Origin: Microbacterium sp. CSI-V
GTDB lineage: Bacteria > Actinomycetota > Actinomycetes > Actinomycetales > Microbacteriaceae
NCBI RefSeq assembly: GCF_001984105.1
Contig: NZ_MTQM01000007.1
Span: 124,001-188,000, forward strand
Direction of reading: 5' to 3'
DNA length: 64,000 nucleotides
The position numbers were made by a program, and so were the translations under genes. This document shows positions 17,945 to 31,181 of the stretch, in pieces. The stretch's first letter is position 1; each line of letters begins with the position of its first letter. The notes beneath the pieces are model-generated. The model saw nothing but the letters and a program-made list of their open reading frames with translations, ran no database searches and was not told the origin of the DNA.

Positions 17945-18694
17945 TCAGACCAGCAGCTCGACCTCGCCGACCCCGCGATCGCGCATCACGATCCCCTGCG
18001 ACCGGGCCCACCCGACGAGGGCTCCGCGCGAGCCGATCTGCGCGTGCGTGCTCGCGAGGGCGCGGGCGAGATGCCCCTTGGCCTTCTTGTTGAAGTGGTT
18101 GAGCGCGCGCACGGTTCCGTCGGACGACTCCGACACCACCCGGACGTAGACGCCGTCCACGTCCGCGGGGACCGGCCCCAACGCGGCGTACGCCTCGGAC
18201 CTCAGGTCGACGACGAAATCCGGTCGGGCCCGCCCCATCGCCGTCGTGACGGCATCCGCCCAGATCCGTCGCGGGGACGGCAGGCCGGGCAACGACGTCG
18301 AGGCCGCGAGCCGGTAGACCGGGATGCCGTCGAGCGCGCCCACCGGGCCGAACGGCGCCGAATGGATCAGGACATGGGAGCCCAGCCACGCGCGGGCGGA
18401 CGCGTCGAGGGTCCCGGCATCGAGAGCGTCGAAGAGCACCCCGGTGTAGCGGTCCACCGCGGGGAGGGTTGCGGCGGAACGCAAGGCCGCGTTGTCGGCG
18501 ATCTCGTGCAGACGGCGCGCGCTGAGCTTCAGGACGCGGGCGGATGCGTCCTCGTCGGCGCTCAGGGCGATCAACCCGTCGACGACCTGCTCCCGGAGCG
18601 GGCGGAGCGAGGGCAGCGCGAGCGCGCCCAGATCGATCGGCGGGCCGTCGCCGCCGGGACGTTTGGTCTCGGAAGGGGGCAGGAGAACGAACAT
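17945..18694 (-). CDS. yaaA: YaaA family peroxide-stress protein
   Basis: Member of the YaaA/DUF328 family, in E. coli linked to lowering free iron under peroxide stress and shown to bind DNA. 249 residues. N-terminal LLPPSETKRPGGDG and the blocks DRYTGVLFDALD, PVYRLAAS, VVDLRSEAYAAL and HFNKKAKGHLARAL match the family. Lies downstream of the ATP synthase operon terminator on the same strand. Confidence 0.88.
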   Translation of the reverse strand: MFVLLPPSETKRPGGDGPPIDLGALALPSLRPLREQVVDGLIALSADEDASARVLKLSARRLHEIADNAALRSAATLPAVDRYTGVLFDALDAGTLDASARAWLGSHVLIHSAPFGPVGALDGIPVYRLAASTSLPGLPSPRRIWADAVTTAMGRARPDFVVDLRSEAYAALGPVPADVDGVYVRVVSESSDGTVRALNHFNKKAKGHLARALASTHAQIGSRGALVGWARSQGIVMRDRGVGEVELLV

Positions 18695-18714
18695 GCGACC
18701 TCGGAGGAACGAAC

Positions 18715-18750
18715 GACGCGCGCCGCCCGGCGAACCGGACGACGCGCGTC
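18715..18750 (-). terminator. Terminator of the ATP synthase operon
   Basis: 16-bp stem (18715-18730 with 18735-18750, with G-T pairs) and a 4-base TTCG loop on the minus strand, 13 bases after the atpC stop and followed by TCGTTCGTTCC. Confidence 0.75.
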
Positions 18751-18763
18751 GAGGAGAAGAGTG

Positions 18764-19021
18764 TCAGACCAACGAAGCGTGACCGGCGACGATCGTCAGC
18801 TCATCGCCCGCCATCGACAGGAACCCGTCCTCCGCGTTCGCGAGGACCTTGGTACCGTCGACGCCCGTGATGCGGACCTCGCCCTGGGCGAGGATCGCGA
18901 GCACGGGTTCGTGACCCTGCATGAAGCCGATCTCGCCTTCGACCGTCTTGGCGACGACCAGCGACGCCTCCCCGGCCCAGACCTCGGCGTCGGCCGAGAC
19001 GAGGTTCACGCGCAGCGGCAT
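18764..19021 (-). CDS. atpC: ATP synthase epsilon subunit, short form
   Basis: F1 epsilon subunit of the central stalk. Only 85 residues: the N-terminal beta-sandwich (VNLVSADAEVWAGEA, GEIGFMQGHEPVLAIL, DGFLSMAGDELTIVAGHA) is complete but the C-terminal two-helix inhibitory domain is missing, and a genuine stop follows. One base separates its ATG from the atpD stop. Last gene of the atp operon. Confidence 0.92.
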   Translation of the reverse strand: MPLRVNLVSADAEVWAGEASLVVAKTVEGEIGFMQGHEPVLAILAQGEVRITGVDGTKVLANAEDGFLSMAGDELTIVAGHASLV

Positions 19022-19022
19022 G

Positions 19023-21393
<2,371 letters not shown>

Positions 21394-21417
21394 GATTCCG
21401 TTCTCGTGTCGTCGCTG

Positions 21418-23049
21418 TTAGCGACGGCCCTTGACGATTCGCTCCTGGTTGACGTCCTCGGCCTCGGCGGCGTCGACCTGCTCGGCACCCACGACGCCCT
21501 GGTCGTCACCCGGCTGGAACTCGAGGAGGAACTCGTCGATCTTCTTCTCGAGCTCGGCGACGGTGTCGTCACCCAGCGCGTTGGTCTCGCGCAGCGTGTC
21601 GAGGACGGTCGAGTTGCGCCGCAGGTAGTCCAGCAGCTCGCGCTCGAAGCGGAGCACGTCGGACACCTCGACGGTGTCGAGCTTGCCGTTGGTACCGGCC
21701 CAGATCGAGACGACCTGCTCCTCGACCGGGTACGGCGAGTACTGCGGCTGCTTCAGCAGCTCGGTCAGACGCGCACCACGGGCCAGCTGACGGCGCGACG
21801 CGGCGTCGAGGTCGCTCGCGAACATCGCGAACGCCTCGAGCGAGCGGTACTGCGCCAGCTCGAGCTTCAGCGTTCCCGAGACCTTCTTGATCGACTTGAC
21901 CTGGGCGTCGCCGCCGACGCGCGAGACCGAGATACCCACGTCGACCGCGGGACGCTGGTTGGCGTTGAACAGGTCGGACTGGAGGAAGATCTGGCCGTCG
22001 GTGATCGAGATCACGTTGGTCGGGATGTACGCCGAGACGTCGTTGGCCTTGGTCTCGATGATGGGCAGACCCGTCATCGAACCGGCGCCGAGCTCGTCGG
22101 ACAGCTTCGCGCAACGCTCGAGCAGACGCGAGTGGAGGTAGAAGACGTCACCGGGGTACGCCTCGCGGCCCGGCGGGCGACGCAGGAGCAGTGAAACGGC
22201 GCGGTAAGCCTCGGCCTGCTTCGACAGGTCGTCGAAGATGATCAGGACGTGCTTGCCGCCGTACATCCAGTGCTGGCCGATGGCCGAACCCGTATAGGGC
22301 GCGAGGTACTTGAAGCCGGCGGGGTCGGACGCGGGGGCCGCGACGATGGTGGTGTACTCCATCGCGCCGGCCTCTTCGAGGGCGCCCTTGACCGAAGCGA
22401 TCGTGGAGCCCTTCTGGCCGATGGCGACGTAGATGCAGCGGACCTGCTTGTTGACGTCGCCCGACTCCCAGTTGGCCTTCTGGTTGATGATCGTGTCGAT
22501 CGCGATGGCCGTCTTACCGGTCTGGCGGTCGCCGATGATGAGCTGGCGCTGGCCGCGACCGACGGGGATCATCGCGTCGATGGCCTTGATGCCGGTCTGG
22601 AGCGGCTCGTGCACGCTCTTGCGCTGCATCACACCCGGCGCCTGGAGCTCGAGGGCACGACGCCCCTCCGTCGCGATCTCGCCGAGACCGTCGATCGGGT
22701 TGCCCAGCGGGTCGACGACGCGACCTAGGTAGCCGTCGCCCACGCCGACCGAGAGGACCTCGCCGGTACGGGTGACGCTCTGGCCCTCTTCGATGCCGGA
22801 GAACTCGCCGAGGACGACGACGCCGACCTCGTGCTCGTCGAGGTTCTGGGCCAGGCCCAGGGTGCCGTCCGCGAAGCGGATGAGTTCGTTCGCCATGACG
22901 CCGGGCAGTCCCTCGACGTGGGCGATGCCGTCAGCCGCATCGACGACGGTGCCGACCTCGGTCGCACCCGCGCCCGTCGGCTCGTAGGCGTTGACGAAGT
23001 CCTTCAGCGCGTCACGGATGACGTCGGGGCTGATAGAGAGTTCTGCCAT
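21418..23049 (-). CDS. atpA: ATP synthase alpha subunit
   Basis: Non-catalytic nucleotide-binding subunit of F1. 543 residues from the ATG at 23049. P-loop [45 protein letters not shown] and the [16 protein letters not shown] signature are intact. A C-terminal extension of about 25 acidic residues ([20 protein letters not shown]) goes beyond the usual end, as in many actinobacteria. Confidence 0.97.
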   Translation of the reverse strand: MAELSISPDVIRDALKDFVNAYEPTGAGATEVGTVVDAADGIAHVEGLPGVMANELIRFADGTLGLAQNLDEHEVGVVVLGEFSGIEEGQSVTRTGEVLSVGVGDGYLGRVVDPLGNPIDGLGEIATEGRRALELQAPGVMQRKSVHEPLQTGIKAIDAMIPVGRGQRQLIIGDRQTGKTAIAIDTIINQKANWESGDVNKQVRCIYVAIGQKGSTIASVKGALEEAGAMEYTTIVAAPASDPAGFKYLAPYTGSAIGQHWMYGGKHVLIIFDDLSKQAEAYRAVSLLLRRPPGREAYPGDVFYLHSRLLERCAKLSDELGAGSMTGLPIIETKANDVSAYIPTNVISITDGQIFLQSDLFNANQRPAVDVGISVSRVGGDAQVKSIKKVSGTLKLELAQYRSLEAFAMFASDLDAASRRQLARGARLTELLKQPQYSPYPVEEQVVSIWAGTNGKLDTVEVSDVLRFERELLDYLRRNSTVLDTLRETNALGDDTVAELEKKIDEFLLEFQPGDDQGVVGAEQVDAAEAEDVNQERIVKGRR

Positions 23050-23110
23050 TGTCTTCCTTCGTTCGTGGGGCGCGAGCCCCCAGATCTCCACCCGCTCGGG
23101 CGGGAAAGTC

Positions 23111-23901
23111 TTAGCCGGCGATGCGCTGGCGAAGGTCGGCGAGACGTGCGGACACGCTCGCGTCGATGACGTCGTCGGCGACCTGCACGCGCAGTCCACC
23201 GACCACCGTCGGGTCGATCACGGTGTTGAGGCTGACCGCCGACCCGTAACGCGCGCAGAGCGCGTTCTGGAGTCGCGTCTGCTGCGCGTCGTTCAACGGC
23301 GCCGCCGCGTAGACGGTGGCCACGATGCTCGAGCGCTGATCGGCGACGATCGACTCCGCCCGGCGCAGGAGCGACCGGACGCGACGACCGCGCGCGTTCT
23401 GCACGAGCGAGGACACGATGAGCGCGGTCGGGGCGCTGGCACGGCCGTCGAGCAGCGTCGAGACGAGCGACGCCTTGCCGGACGCGTCGCCCAGGCGACC
23501 GCCCAGGGCGAGCTCGAGTTCGCCGTTGGAGGCGACGGTGCGGGAGAACTGGAACAGCTCTCCTTCGATGTCCACCGACGCGTCGGCGACGGTGGCAGCA
23601 CGCACGGCCAACTCCTCCAGCCCGTCCACGAACTCCGCCGCGGTCGACCACCGCTGCTCCGCCGCACGGCGCAGAAGCGAAACGGTCGTCTCACGGTACG
23701 CGGAGCCGAAGACGGCCGTCACCAGAGCACTGCGAGCGGCAGCCGGTGCCGACGAATCGGAGAGCGCGCCGCTCAGCTGCGCCGACCCGTTCACGGCGCC
23801 GACGGCCGCGAACAGCTCGCGGGCGACGTCGAGGTCGACACCGGAGGCGTTCGTGAGCGCCTCCGCCGTCGCGGTCCGCGCCTGAGTGGTCGCGCTGCCC
23901 A

Positions 23902-23902
<1 letters not shown>
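23111..23902 (-). CDS. atpH: ATP synthase delta subunit
   Basis: Peripheral-stalk subunit linking F1 to subunit b. 263 residues, longer than the E. coli 177, as in other actinobacteria. The C-terminal half has the family signature ([38 protein letters not shown] sequence and [13 protein letters not shown]). Its ATG overlaps the atpF stop by one base (TAATG). Confidence 0.93.
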
Positions 23903-25647
<1,745 letters not shown>

Positions 25648-25797
25648 CCGAAGTGCGAGTCTGGGGAGAGTCCCCGTCGCGGGTGGGTACTTACCCCACC
25701 CTATCAAACTCCCGGCTGATCCATGAGTCTCGGCCGATCGTTCGTCTCGCCGACGGACTAACGTGCCCGCGGTACGAGAACCCCGGGTTATAGAGGG

Positions 25798-26286
25798 TCA
25801 GGCGCGACGGTCGCCCTCATCGGGATCGGTCGGCAGGTCCACGTCGCTGGCGCTGGGCACGCGCATCCGCAGGAGCACGACGACGTCGACCGCGAGGGAG
25901 GCGATGACGCTGACGACCAGGGCCACGAAGAACACCTTCGGATCGACCCAGTCCTGGCCGCGCAGGATCACGATAGCGACGATGAACAGCACGAGCTTGA
26001 GCAGCCACCCGCCGAGCACGATGCCGAAGAAGATCGGGACGTAGAGCGGATCGCCGAACCAGCGGTTGGCGATGAGGATGCTCGCGGCCGTCACCGCGAG
26101 GAAGACGGCGCTCACGCCGACGCCGGACACCGCGCTCCCCACTCCTCCGGGGCCGGCCACGGCGAAACCGATCACGGCGCCGGCCACGAGGAGGACCGCG
26201 GTGACGATCCCGCCCCAGACCAACGCCGTTCTGAGGAACGGCGTGCTCGAGAGGGGACGGCGGGCGGCGGGGGAAGCGGTGGTCAT
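25798..26286 (-). CDS. AtpI-like membrane protein upstream of atpB
   Basis: 162 residues with four hydrophobic segments (LVWGGIVTAVLLVAGAVIGF; VSGVGVSAVFLAVTAASILI; YVPIFFGIVLGGWLLKLVLF; KVFFVALVVSVIASLAVDVV) and an acidic C-terminal tail. The position directly before atpB matches the atpI/"i" gene of other F-ATPase operons, whose product helps c-ring assembly; the assignment rests on topology and position. Its ATG overlaps the wecA-like stop (ATGA). Confidence 0.7.
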   Translation of the reverse strand: MTTASPAARRPLSSTPFLRTALVWGGIVTAVLLVAGAVIGFAVAGPGGVGSAVSGVGVSAVFLAVTAASILIANRWFGDPLYVPIFFGIVLGGWLLKLVLFIVAIVILRGQDWVDPKVFFVALVVSVIASLAVDVVVLLRMRVPSASDVDLPTDPDEGDRRA

Positions 26287-27458
26287 GAGGAGGTCTCCGG
26301 GGATGCGGGCTGCGCACGACGGGCACGCCGACGCGAGGGACGGTAAGAGGGAAGCAGGGTCAGCACGACGCACGCCGCGACGCCCACGGCACCGAAGCCG
26401 ATGCCGATCCAGTAGTCGCCGGGCCAGCTCTGCTGCGTGCCGATGTACATCAGGAGGAACGACAGGCTGACCACGGCCGTCCAGGCGTAGAAGATGAGCA
26501 CCGCGTCGCGGTCGCTGTGCCCCATGTCGAGCATGCGGTGGTGCAGGTGCTTCCGGTCGGGCGAGAACGGCGAGCGTCCGGCCCACTGGCGCCGGATGAC
26601 GGCGAGCCCGAAGTCCAGCAACGGCAGCAGCACGATGACGACGGGCAGGAGGATCGGGATGAAGGCACCGAGCAGCTGGGAGCGGCCGAGCTGCTCCGGG
26701 TCGAGGACGGCCGGGTCGAGCTGCCCCGTGATGGCCACGGCCGAACTGGCCATCAGCAGGCCGAGCATGAGTGCTCCGGAATCCCCCATGAACAGCTTGG
26801 CCGGCGTCCAGTTCATCGGCAGGAATCCGAGACACGCTCCGATGAGGACGGCGGCGATGAAGGATGCCAGGTTGAAGTACGTGCTCGCGCCGGTATCGCG
26901 CACGAGCAGGTAGGAGTAGGCGAAGAACACCCCGTTGGCGATGAGGCAGACGCCCGCGACCAGACCGTTCAAGCCGTCGATGAAGTTGACGGCGTTCATG
27001 ACGACGACCAGCGCGAAGACGGTCAGGAGGAAGCTCACCCAGCTCGACCCCACCGTGAGCGCCCCCATCGGCAGCGACAGGATCTGCAGTTGCCCGAACC
27101 ACGCGATGATGCCCGCGGCGATGAACTGCGCACCGAGCTTGATCATCCAGTCGAGATCCCACAGATCGTCGACGACCCCGACCAGGACGATGAGCAGGAC
27201 CGCGCCCAGCAGCGACAGCACCGGCACGGGATCGGTCCAGAAGATCGCGAAGTAGGGGTTCCGGCTCGACAGCGCGAAGGCCGCGACGACGCCCAGGAAC
27301 ATCGCCACCCCGCCGAGGCGCGGAGTGGGGGTCTTGTGCACGTCGCGATCCCTGATACCGGGGTACAACCGGAAGCGCAGGGCGAACTTCCACACCACCC
27401 ACGACAGGGCCAGAGTCACCGCCGCCGTGAACAGGATGGTGAGGAGGTACTGGGTCAC
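26283..27458 (-). CDS. wecA: undecaprenyl-phosphate GlcNAc-1-phosphate transferase (MraY/WecA family)
   Basis: Transfers a sugar-1-phosphate from its UDP donor to polyprenyl phosphate, starting cell-wall polymer or glycolipid synthesis. 391 residues from the GTG at 27458, about 11 membrane segments. Catalytic/Mg motifs: TPTPRLGGVAMF, GVVDDLWDLDW, NAVNFIDGLNGL, GDSGALMLG and the His motif DRKHLHHRMLDMGHS. GTGA overlap with the upstream sua5 gene. In mycobacteria the equivalent sits in the same place between sua5 and atpI. Confidence 0.9.
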   Translation of the reverse strand: MTQYLLTILFTAAVTLALSWVVWKFALRFRLYPGIRDRDVHKTPTPRLGGVAMFLGVVAAFALSSRNPYFAIFWTDPVPVLSLLGAVLLIVLVGVVDDLWDLDWMIKLGAQFIAAGIIAWFGQLQILSLPMGALTVGSSWVSFLLTVFALVVVMNAVNFIDGLNGLVAGVCLIANGVFFAYSYLLVRDTGASTYFNLASFIAAVLIGACLGFLPMNWTPAKLFMGDSGALMLGLLMASSAVAITGQLDPAVLDPEQLGRSQLLGAFIPILLPVVIVLLPLLDFGLAVIRRQWAGRSPFSPDRKHLHHRMLDMGHSDRDAVLIFYAWTAVVSLSFLLMYIGTQQSWPGDYWIGIGFGAVGVAACVVLTLLPSYRPSRRRARRAQPASPETSS

Positions 27459-28195
27459 GGACCCGGCGCCTCGGCATCCGCGGCGGTGTCCGGCGCCGAC
27501 GAGGCGGCACCGTCGGCGGGGCCCGTCTCGGGATCCGGCTCGAGCAGGTCGCCCAGCACCTCGCGCAGACGCGCGCGGGAGATCGTGCCTTCGCGGAGCA
27601 CGCGGATCAGCGGCTCGCTCCCGCCGACGAGGGACGTGGCATCCACGATCGTCGAGGCGAGGCCCCACTCGCTGGGTCCGGCGTCGAGGTAGACGGCGAC
27701 GCTGTCGCCGAGCATGTCGCGCGCCTCGTCGATGCTGACCGCAGCGGGCATTCCGGTGCGATTGGCGCTGGAGACCGCTAGCGGCCCGGTCTCTTCGAGC
27801 AGCTCGAGCGTGAGGTTCTGCGCGGGCATGCGGACCGCGACGGTGCCGTGCGTGTCACCGAGGTCCCAGGACAGGGACGGCTGCGCGGGCAGGACGATGG
27901 TCAACCCGCCGGGCCAGAACGCGTGGACGAGGTCGTCGACGGCGGTGGGCACCTCGGCGACCAGAGCACGGAGGGTACCGACGCCGGGGACGAGGACCGG
28001 CGGCGGCTGCTGCCGTCCGCGTCCCTTCGCCTCGAGCAGGCCCGCGACGGCGCGCGCGTTGAACGCGTCCGCGGCGATGCCGTAGACGGTGTCGGTGGGG
28101 AGCACGACGAGTTCGCCTCGGCCGATCGCCTGACGCGCATGGCGCATCCCGGACAGCAGCTGCGACTCGTCACGGCAGTCGTAGACGGGTGACAT
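27455..28195 (-). CDS. L-threonylcarbamoyladenylate synthase (Sua5/YrdC/TsaC)
   Basis: Makes threonylcarbamoyl-AMP for the t6A37 modification of ANN-decoding tRNAs. 246 residues. N-terminal VVLPTDTVYGIAADAF, KGRGRQQPPPVLV, FWPGGLTIVLPA and PLAVSSANRTGMPA are the YrdC-domain blocks; the C-terminal ~35 residues are Ala/Asp/Pro-rich and do not form a Sua5 domain. Forty bases separate it from prmC upstream. Confidence 0.92.
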   Translation of the reverse strand: MSPVYDCRDESQLLSGMRHARQAIGRGELVVLPTDTVYGIAADAFNARAVAGLLEAKGRGRQQPPPVLVPGVGTLRALVAEVPTAVDDLVHAFWPGGLTIVLPAQPSLSWDLGDTHGTVAVRMPAQNLTLELLEETGPLAVSSANRTGMPAAVSIDEARDMLGDSVAVYLDAGPSEWGLASTIVDATSLVGGSEPLIRVLREGTISRARLREVLGDLLEPDPETGPADGAASSAPDTAADAEAPGP

Positions 28196-28234
28196 GTCGG
28201 GCGACAGTCTACCGAGACGCGGACCGCTGCGCGG

Positions 28235-29119
28235 TCAGGGGCGGACGGCGGTCGTGGCGCGGTCGCGCGTCGTCAGGTCGGGGTGGGTCGCCGCGGACCG
28301 CCACCCGTCCGCCGTGAGGATCTCGCGGATCGCGGCGCCCTGCCACTCGCCGTGCTCGATCACGATGGTGCCGCCGGGATGCGCGAGGCGCAGACCGACG
28401 CGGCTCAGCACGCGCACGGCATCCAGCCCGTCCGGTCCGCCGTACAGGGCCGCCGGCGGGTCGAACAGCCGCACCTCGGGGTCGCGCGGGATCGCGTCGT
28501 CCGGGACGTAGGGAGGGTTGGATGCCACGACCGAGACCGTTCCGTCGAGCTCGGGGAACGCATCGGCGAGGTCGATGAACGCGAGCGTGAGGTTCGTCGC
28601 GCCGATGCGGGCGACGTTCTCCTTCGTCCAGATGAACGCGTCGACGGAGTTCTCGGCGGCGAACACCCGCGCGTGGGGGACCTCGGTCGCCAGGGCGAGG
28701 GCGATGGCTCCGCTGCCGGTGCCGAGGTCCACGGCGATCGGCGATCCGGGTGCCGCCGCGCGCAGGGCGTCGATCGCGAGCTGCGCGACCATCTCGGTCT
28801 CGGGGCGCGGGACGAAGACCCCCGGTCCGACGGCGAGTTCCAGGGACCGGAAGGGGGCGAGCCCCGTGAGGTGCTGCAGCGGCTCGCGCGCGCAGCGCCG
28901 GTCCACGAGCGGGGCGAGGGCCGCCGCGGCATCGGCGGACAGACGATCGCCGCGGACGGCGGCGGCCTGCACTCCCCCGCGCGACGTGGACAGGACGTGG
29001 GCGACGAGGAGTTCGGCATCCACCTGGGGGTCGGGGATGCCCGCGGCGGCGAAGCGCGCGGCGGTGGCACGGACGACGTCGGCGACGGGGGACGGGGCGA
29101 AGGGTACGGGCTCGGGCAT
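28235..29119 (-). CDS. prmC: peptide chain release factor glutamine methyltransferase
   Basis: SAM-dependent N5-methylation of the GGQ glutamine of release factors. 294 residues from the ATG at 29119. SAM-binding VDLGTGSGAIALALA and the substrate NPPY motif (VASNPPYVPDD) are intact, with GPGVFVPRPETEMV before them. It normally follows prfA directly; here the two are separated by a 3.6-kb, mostly oppositely oriented block. Confidence 0.93.
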   Translation of the reverse strand: MPEPVPFAPSPVADVVRATAARFAAAGIPDPQVDAELLVAHVLSTSRGGVQAAAVRGDRLSADAAAALAPLVDRRCAREPLQHLTGLAPFRSLELAVGPGVFVPRPETEMVAQLAIDALRAAAPGSPIAVDLGTGSGAIALALATEVPHARVFAAENSVDAFIWTKENVARIGATNLTLAFIDLADAFPELDGTVSVVASNPPYVPDDAIPRDPEVRLFDPPAALYGGPDGLDAVRVLSRVGLRLAHPGGTIVIEHGEWQGAAIREILTADGWRSAATHPDLTTRDRATTAVRP

Positions 29120-29218
29120 GACGGCTCCCGAGCCTAGTCGCGCAGCGTCACACACGGCCGCGGTGTCCGGCCGCTCACCTAGGATTGTCGCGATCCGACC
29201 GACGGCGAAAGGCGAGCC

Positions 29219-30157
29219 ATGCCCGGCATCCACTCCGACATCACCTCCGCGTTCGGCGACACCCCGCTGGTGCGCCTCAACCGCGTCGCGGAAGGCGCCG
29301 GGGGCCAGATCCTGGCCAAGCTCGAGTTCTACAACCCCGCCTCGAGCGTCAAGGACCGCCTGGGCATCGCGATCGTCGACGCCGCCGAAGCCTCCGGCGA
29401 GCTCAAGCCCGGCGGCACCCTCGTGGAGTCCACCAGCGGCAACACCGGTATCGCGCTGGCCATGGTCGGCGCGGCGCGCGGATACAAGGTCATCCTGACG
29501 ATGCCCGCGTCGATGTCGAAGGAGCGTCGCGTGCTGCTCCGGGCGTTCGGCGCCGAGCTCGTGCTCACCGACCCCACCAAGGGCATGTCGTTCGCGGTGG
29601 AGGAGGCCAAGCGCATCGTCGCCGAAACGCCCGGCGCCGTCTGGGCCCGCCAGTTCGAGAACGAGGCGAACCCCGCGATCCACCGCAAGACCACCGCCGA
29701 GGAGATCCTGCGCGACACCGACGGCAAGGTGGACTACTTCGTGGCCGGGATCGGCACGGGCGGCACCATCACCGGAGTCGGTCAGGTGCTGAAGGAGCGC
29801 GTCCCGGGTGTGAAGGTCGTCGCGGTCGAGCCCGCCGACTCCCCCATCCTCACCAAGGGCCACCCCGGCCCCCACAAGATCCAGGGCATCGGACCGAACT
29901 TCGTCCCGGCGATCCTCGATCGCAGCATCATCGACGAGGTCATCGACGTCGAGTTCGACGACGCCATCCGGCTGGCCCGCGAAACGGCGGCGAAGGACGG
30001 CATCCTGGTGGGCATGTCCTCCGGCGCCGCCATCTGGGCCGCTCTCGAGATCGCACGTCGCCCCGAGGCCGAGGGCAAGAACATCGTGGTCATCATCCCC
30101 TCGTACGGCGAGCGTTACCTCTCCACCGCCCTGTACGAAGACCTGCGCGACAACTGA
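29219..30157 (+). CDS. cysK: cysteine synthase A (O-acetylserine sulfhydrylase)
   Basis: PLP enzyme making cysteine from O-acetylserine and sulfide. 312 residues; GAAAGG upstream of the ATG. The PLP lysine is in [11 protein letters not shown], the substrate loop is [11 protein letters not shown], and the phosphate-binding loop is [10 protein letters not shown]. The C-terminus ends in [13 protein letters not shown]. Followed one base later by cysE. Confidence 0.95.
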   Translation: MPGIHSDITSAFGDTPLVRLNRVAEGAGGQILAKLEFYNPASSVKDRLGIAIVDAAEASGELKPGGTLVESTSGNTGIALAMVGAARGYKVILTMPASMSKERRVLLRAFGAELVLTDPTKGMSFAVEEAKRIVAETPGAVWARQFENEANPAIHRKTTAEEILRDTDGKVDYFVAGIGTGGTITGVGQVLKERVPGVKVVAVEPADSPILTKGHPGPHKIQGIGPNFVPAILDRSIIDEVIDVEFDDAIRLARETAAKDGILVGMSSGAAIWAALEIARRPEAEGKNIVVIIPSYGERYLSTALYEDLRDN

Positions 30158-30158
30158 C

Positions 30159-30728
30159 GTGGGGGCCCTCTCCCGCGTTCGCGAGGATGTCGCCGCGGCG
30201 AAGTTCCGCGACCCGGCCGCCCGTGGCGGCCTCGAGATCGCTCTGCTCTACCCCGGCCTGCACGCCGTCTGGTCGTACCGCGTGTCGCACCGCCTGTGGC
30301 TGCGGGGCTTGCGGTTCCCGGCTCGGGCGATCTCGCAGGTCACGCGATGGCTCACGGGCATCGAGATCCACCCCGGCGCGACGATCGGGCGCCGTTTCTT
30401 CATCGACCACGGCATGGGCGTCGTGATCGGTGAGACGGCCGAGGTCGGCGACGACGTCATGCTGTACCACGGCGTCACTCTCGGGGGACGCCAGCGCGAG
30501 GGCGGCAAACGCCATCCGACGCTGCACGACGGTGTGGCCGTGGGGGCGGGGGCGAAGATCCTCGGCCCGATCACGATCGGGGCCCACAGCCTCGTCGGCG
30601 CCAACGCCGTGGTGACCCGGGACGCGGCCCCCGAGAGCGTGCTGGTCGGGGTCCCGGCGAAAGCGCGGGCGCGCCGGTCGAGCGACGACACCCGAGCGCT
30701 GCTCACCGCGCCCGAATACTGGATCTGA
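30159..30728 (+). CDS. cysE: serine O-acetyltransferase
   Basis: Acetylates L-serine to O-acetylserine, the substrate for CysK. 189 residues from the GTG at 30159, the short actinobacterial form. Left-handed beta-helix hexapeptides start at [20 protein letters not shown] and continue through [19 protein letters not shown]; the catalytic His and the GGKRHPTL loop are present. The C-terminus ends in YWI, resembling the Ile-ending tail that docks into CysK active sites. Confidence 0.93.
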   Translation: MGALSRVREDVAAAKFRDPAARGGLEIALLYPGLHAVWSYRVSHRLWLRGLRFPARAISQVTRWLTGIEIHPGATIGRRFFIDHGMGVVIGETAEVGDDVMLYHGVTLGGRQREGGKRHPTLHDGVAVGAGAKILGPITIGAHSLVGANAVVTRDAAPESVLVGVPAKARARRSSDDTRALLTAPEYWI

Positions 30729-30734
30729 TCGGGT

Positions 30735-31142
30735 TCAGCGCGTCGTCGACGGCAGCGTCCGGGCCCGCCGGTCGATCAGGACGACTGTCAGCACCCACGT
30801 CACGACGGCGGACACGATCCACACGACGAGCGGCGCCAGGAACCAGGCAGCGGCGGTCGTGATCCGCACGCCCGCGGAGGGCAGCACCACCACGACCAGC
30901 AGTGAGACGAACGTCGCGATGATGCCGATCCCCCCGAGGAGGAGCGGAGCGTGCTTCTGCGCCAACCGGGTGGCCAGCGGCGTCGCGAGGCTCTGGACGA
31001 TCGCGAAGACGACGATCGCGACGAGGAAGCCCCACCAGTCGAGCCACGAAATCCGGAAGCCGCCGACGAACAGGTCGGCGAGCACGAGCCCCGCCGCCGC
31101 CGAGGCGAGGTAGACGAGCACGCGCAGCAACCGGGTCTTCAT
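30735..31142 (-). CDS. four-helix membrane protein of unknown function
   Basis: 135 residues with four hydrophobic segments (VLVYLASAAAGLVLADLFV; WWGFLVAIVVFAIVQSLAT; LLLGGIGIIATFVSLLVVVV; LVVWIVSAVVTWVLTVVLI) and a basic C-terminus. The layout resembles the phage-holin-4-like/YvlD superfamily, but I cannot assign a function. It converges on cysE (6 bases apart) and diverges from the amidase. Confidence 0.7.
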   Translation of the reverse strand: MKTRLLRVLVYLASAAAGLVLADLFVGGFRISWLDWWGFLVAIVVFAIVQSLATPLATRLAQKHAPLLLGGIGIIATFVSLLVVVVLPSAGVRITTAAAWFLAPLVVWIVSAVVTWVLTVVLIDRRARTLPSTTR

Positions 31143-31181
31143 GCTGCGAGGTTAGCGGAGCGACGGGCCTAGGCTCGAAGA

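Noticed and set aside
30735..31142. Phage holin as part of a second prophage
   Set aside because: Only a loose fold-level resemblance; no phage gene lies nearby and the neighbours are housekeeping genes.
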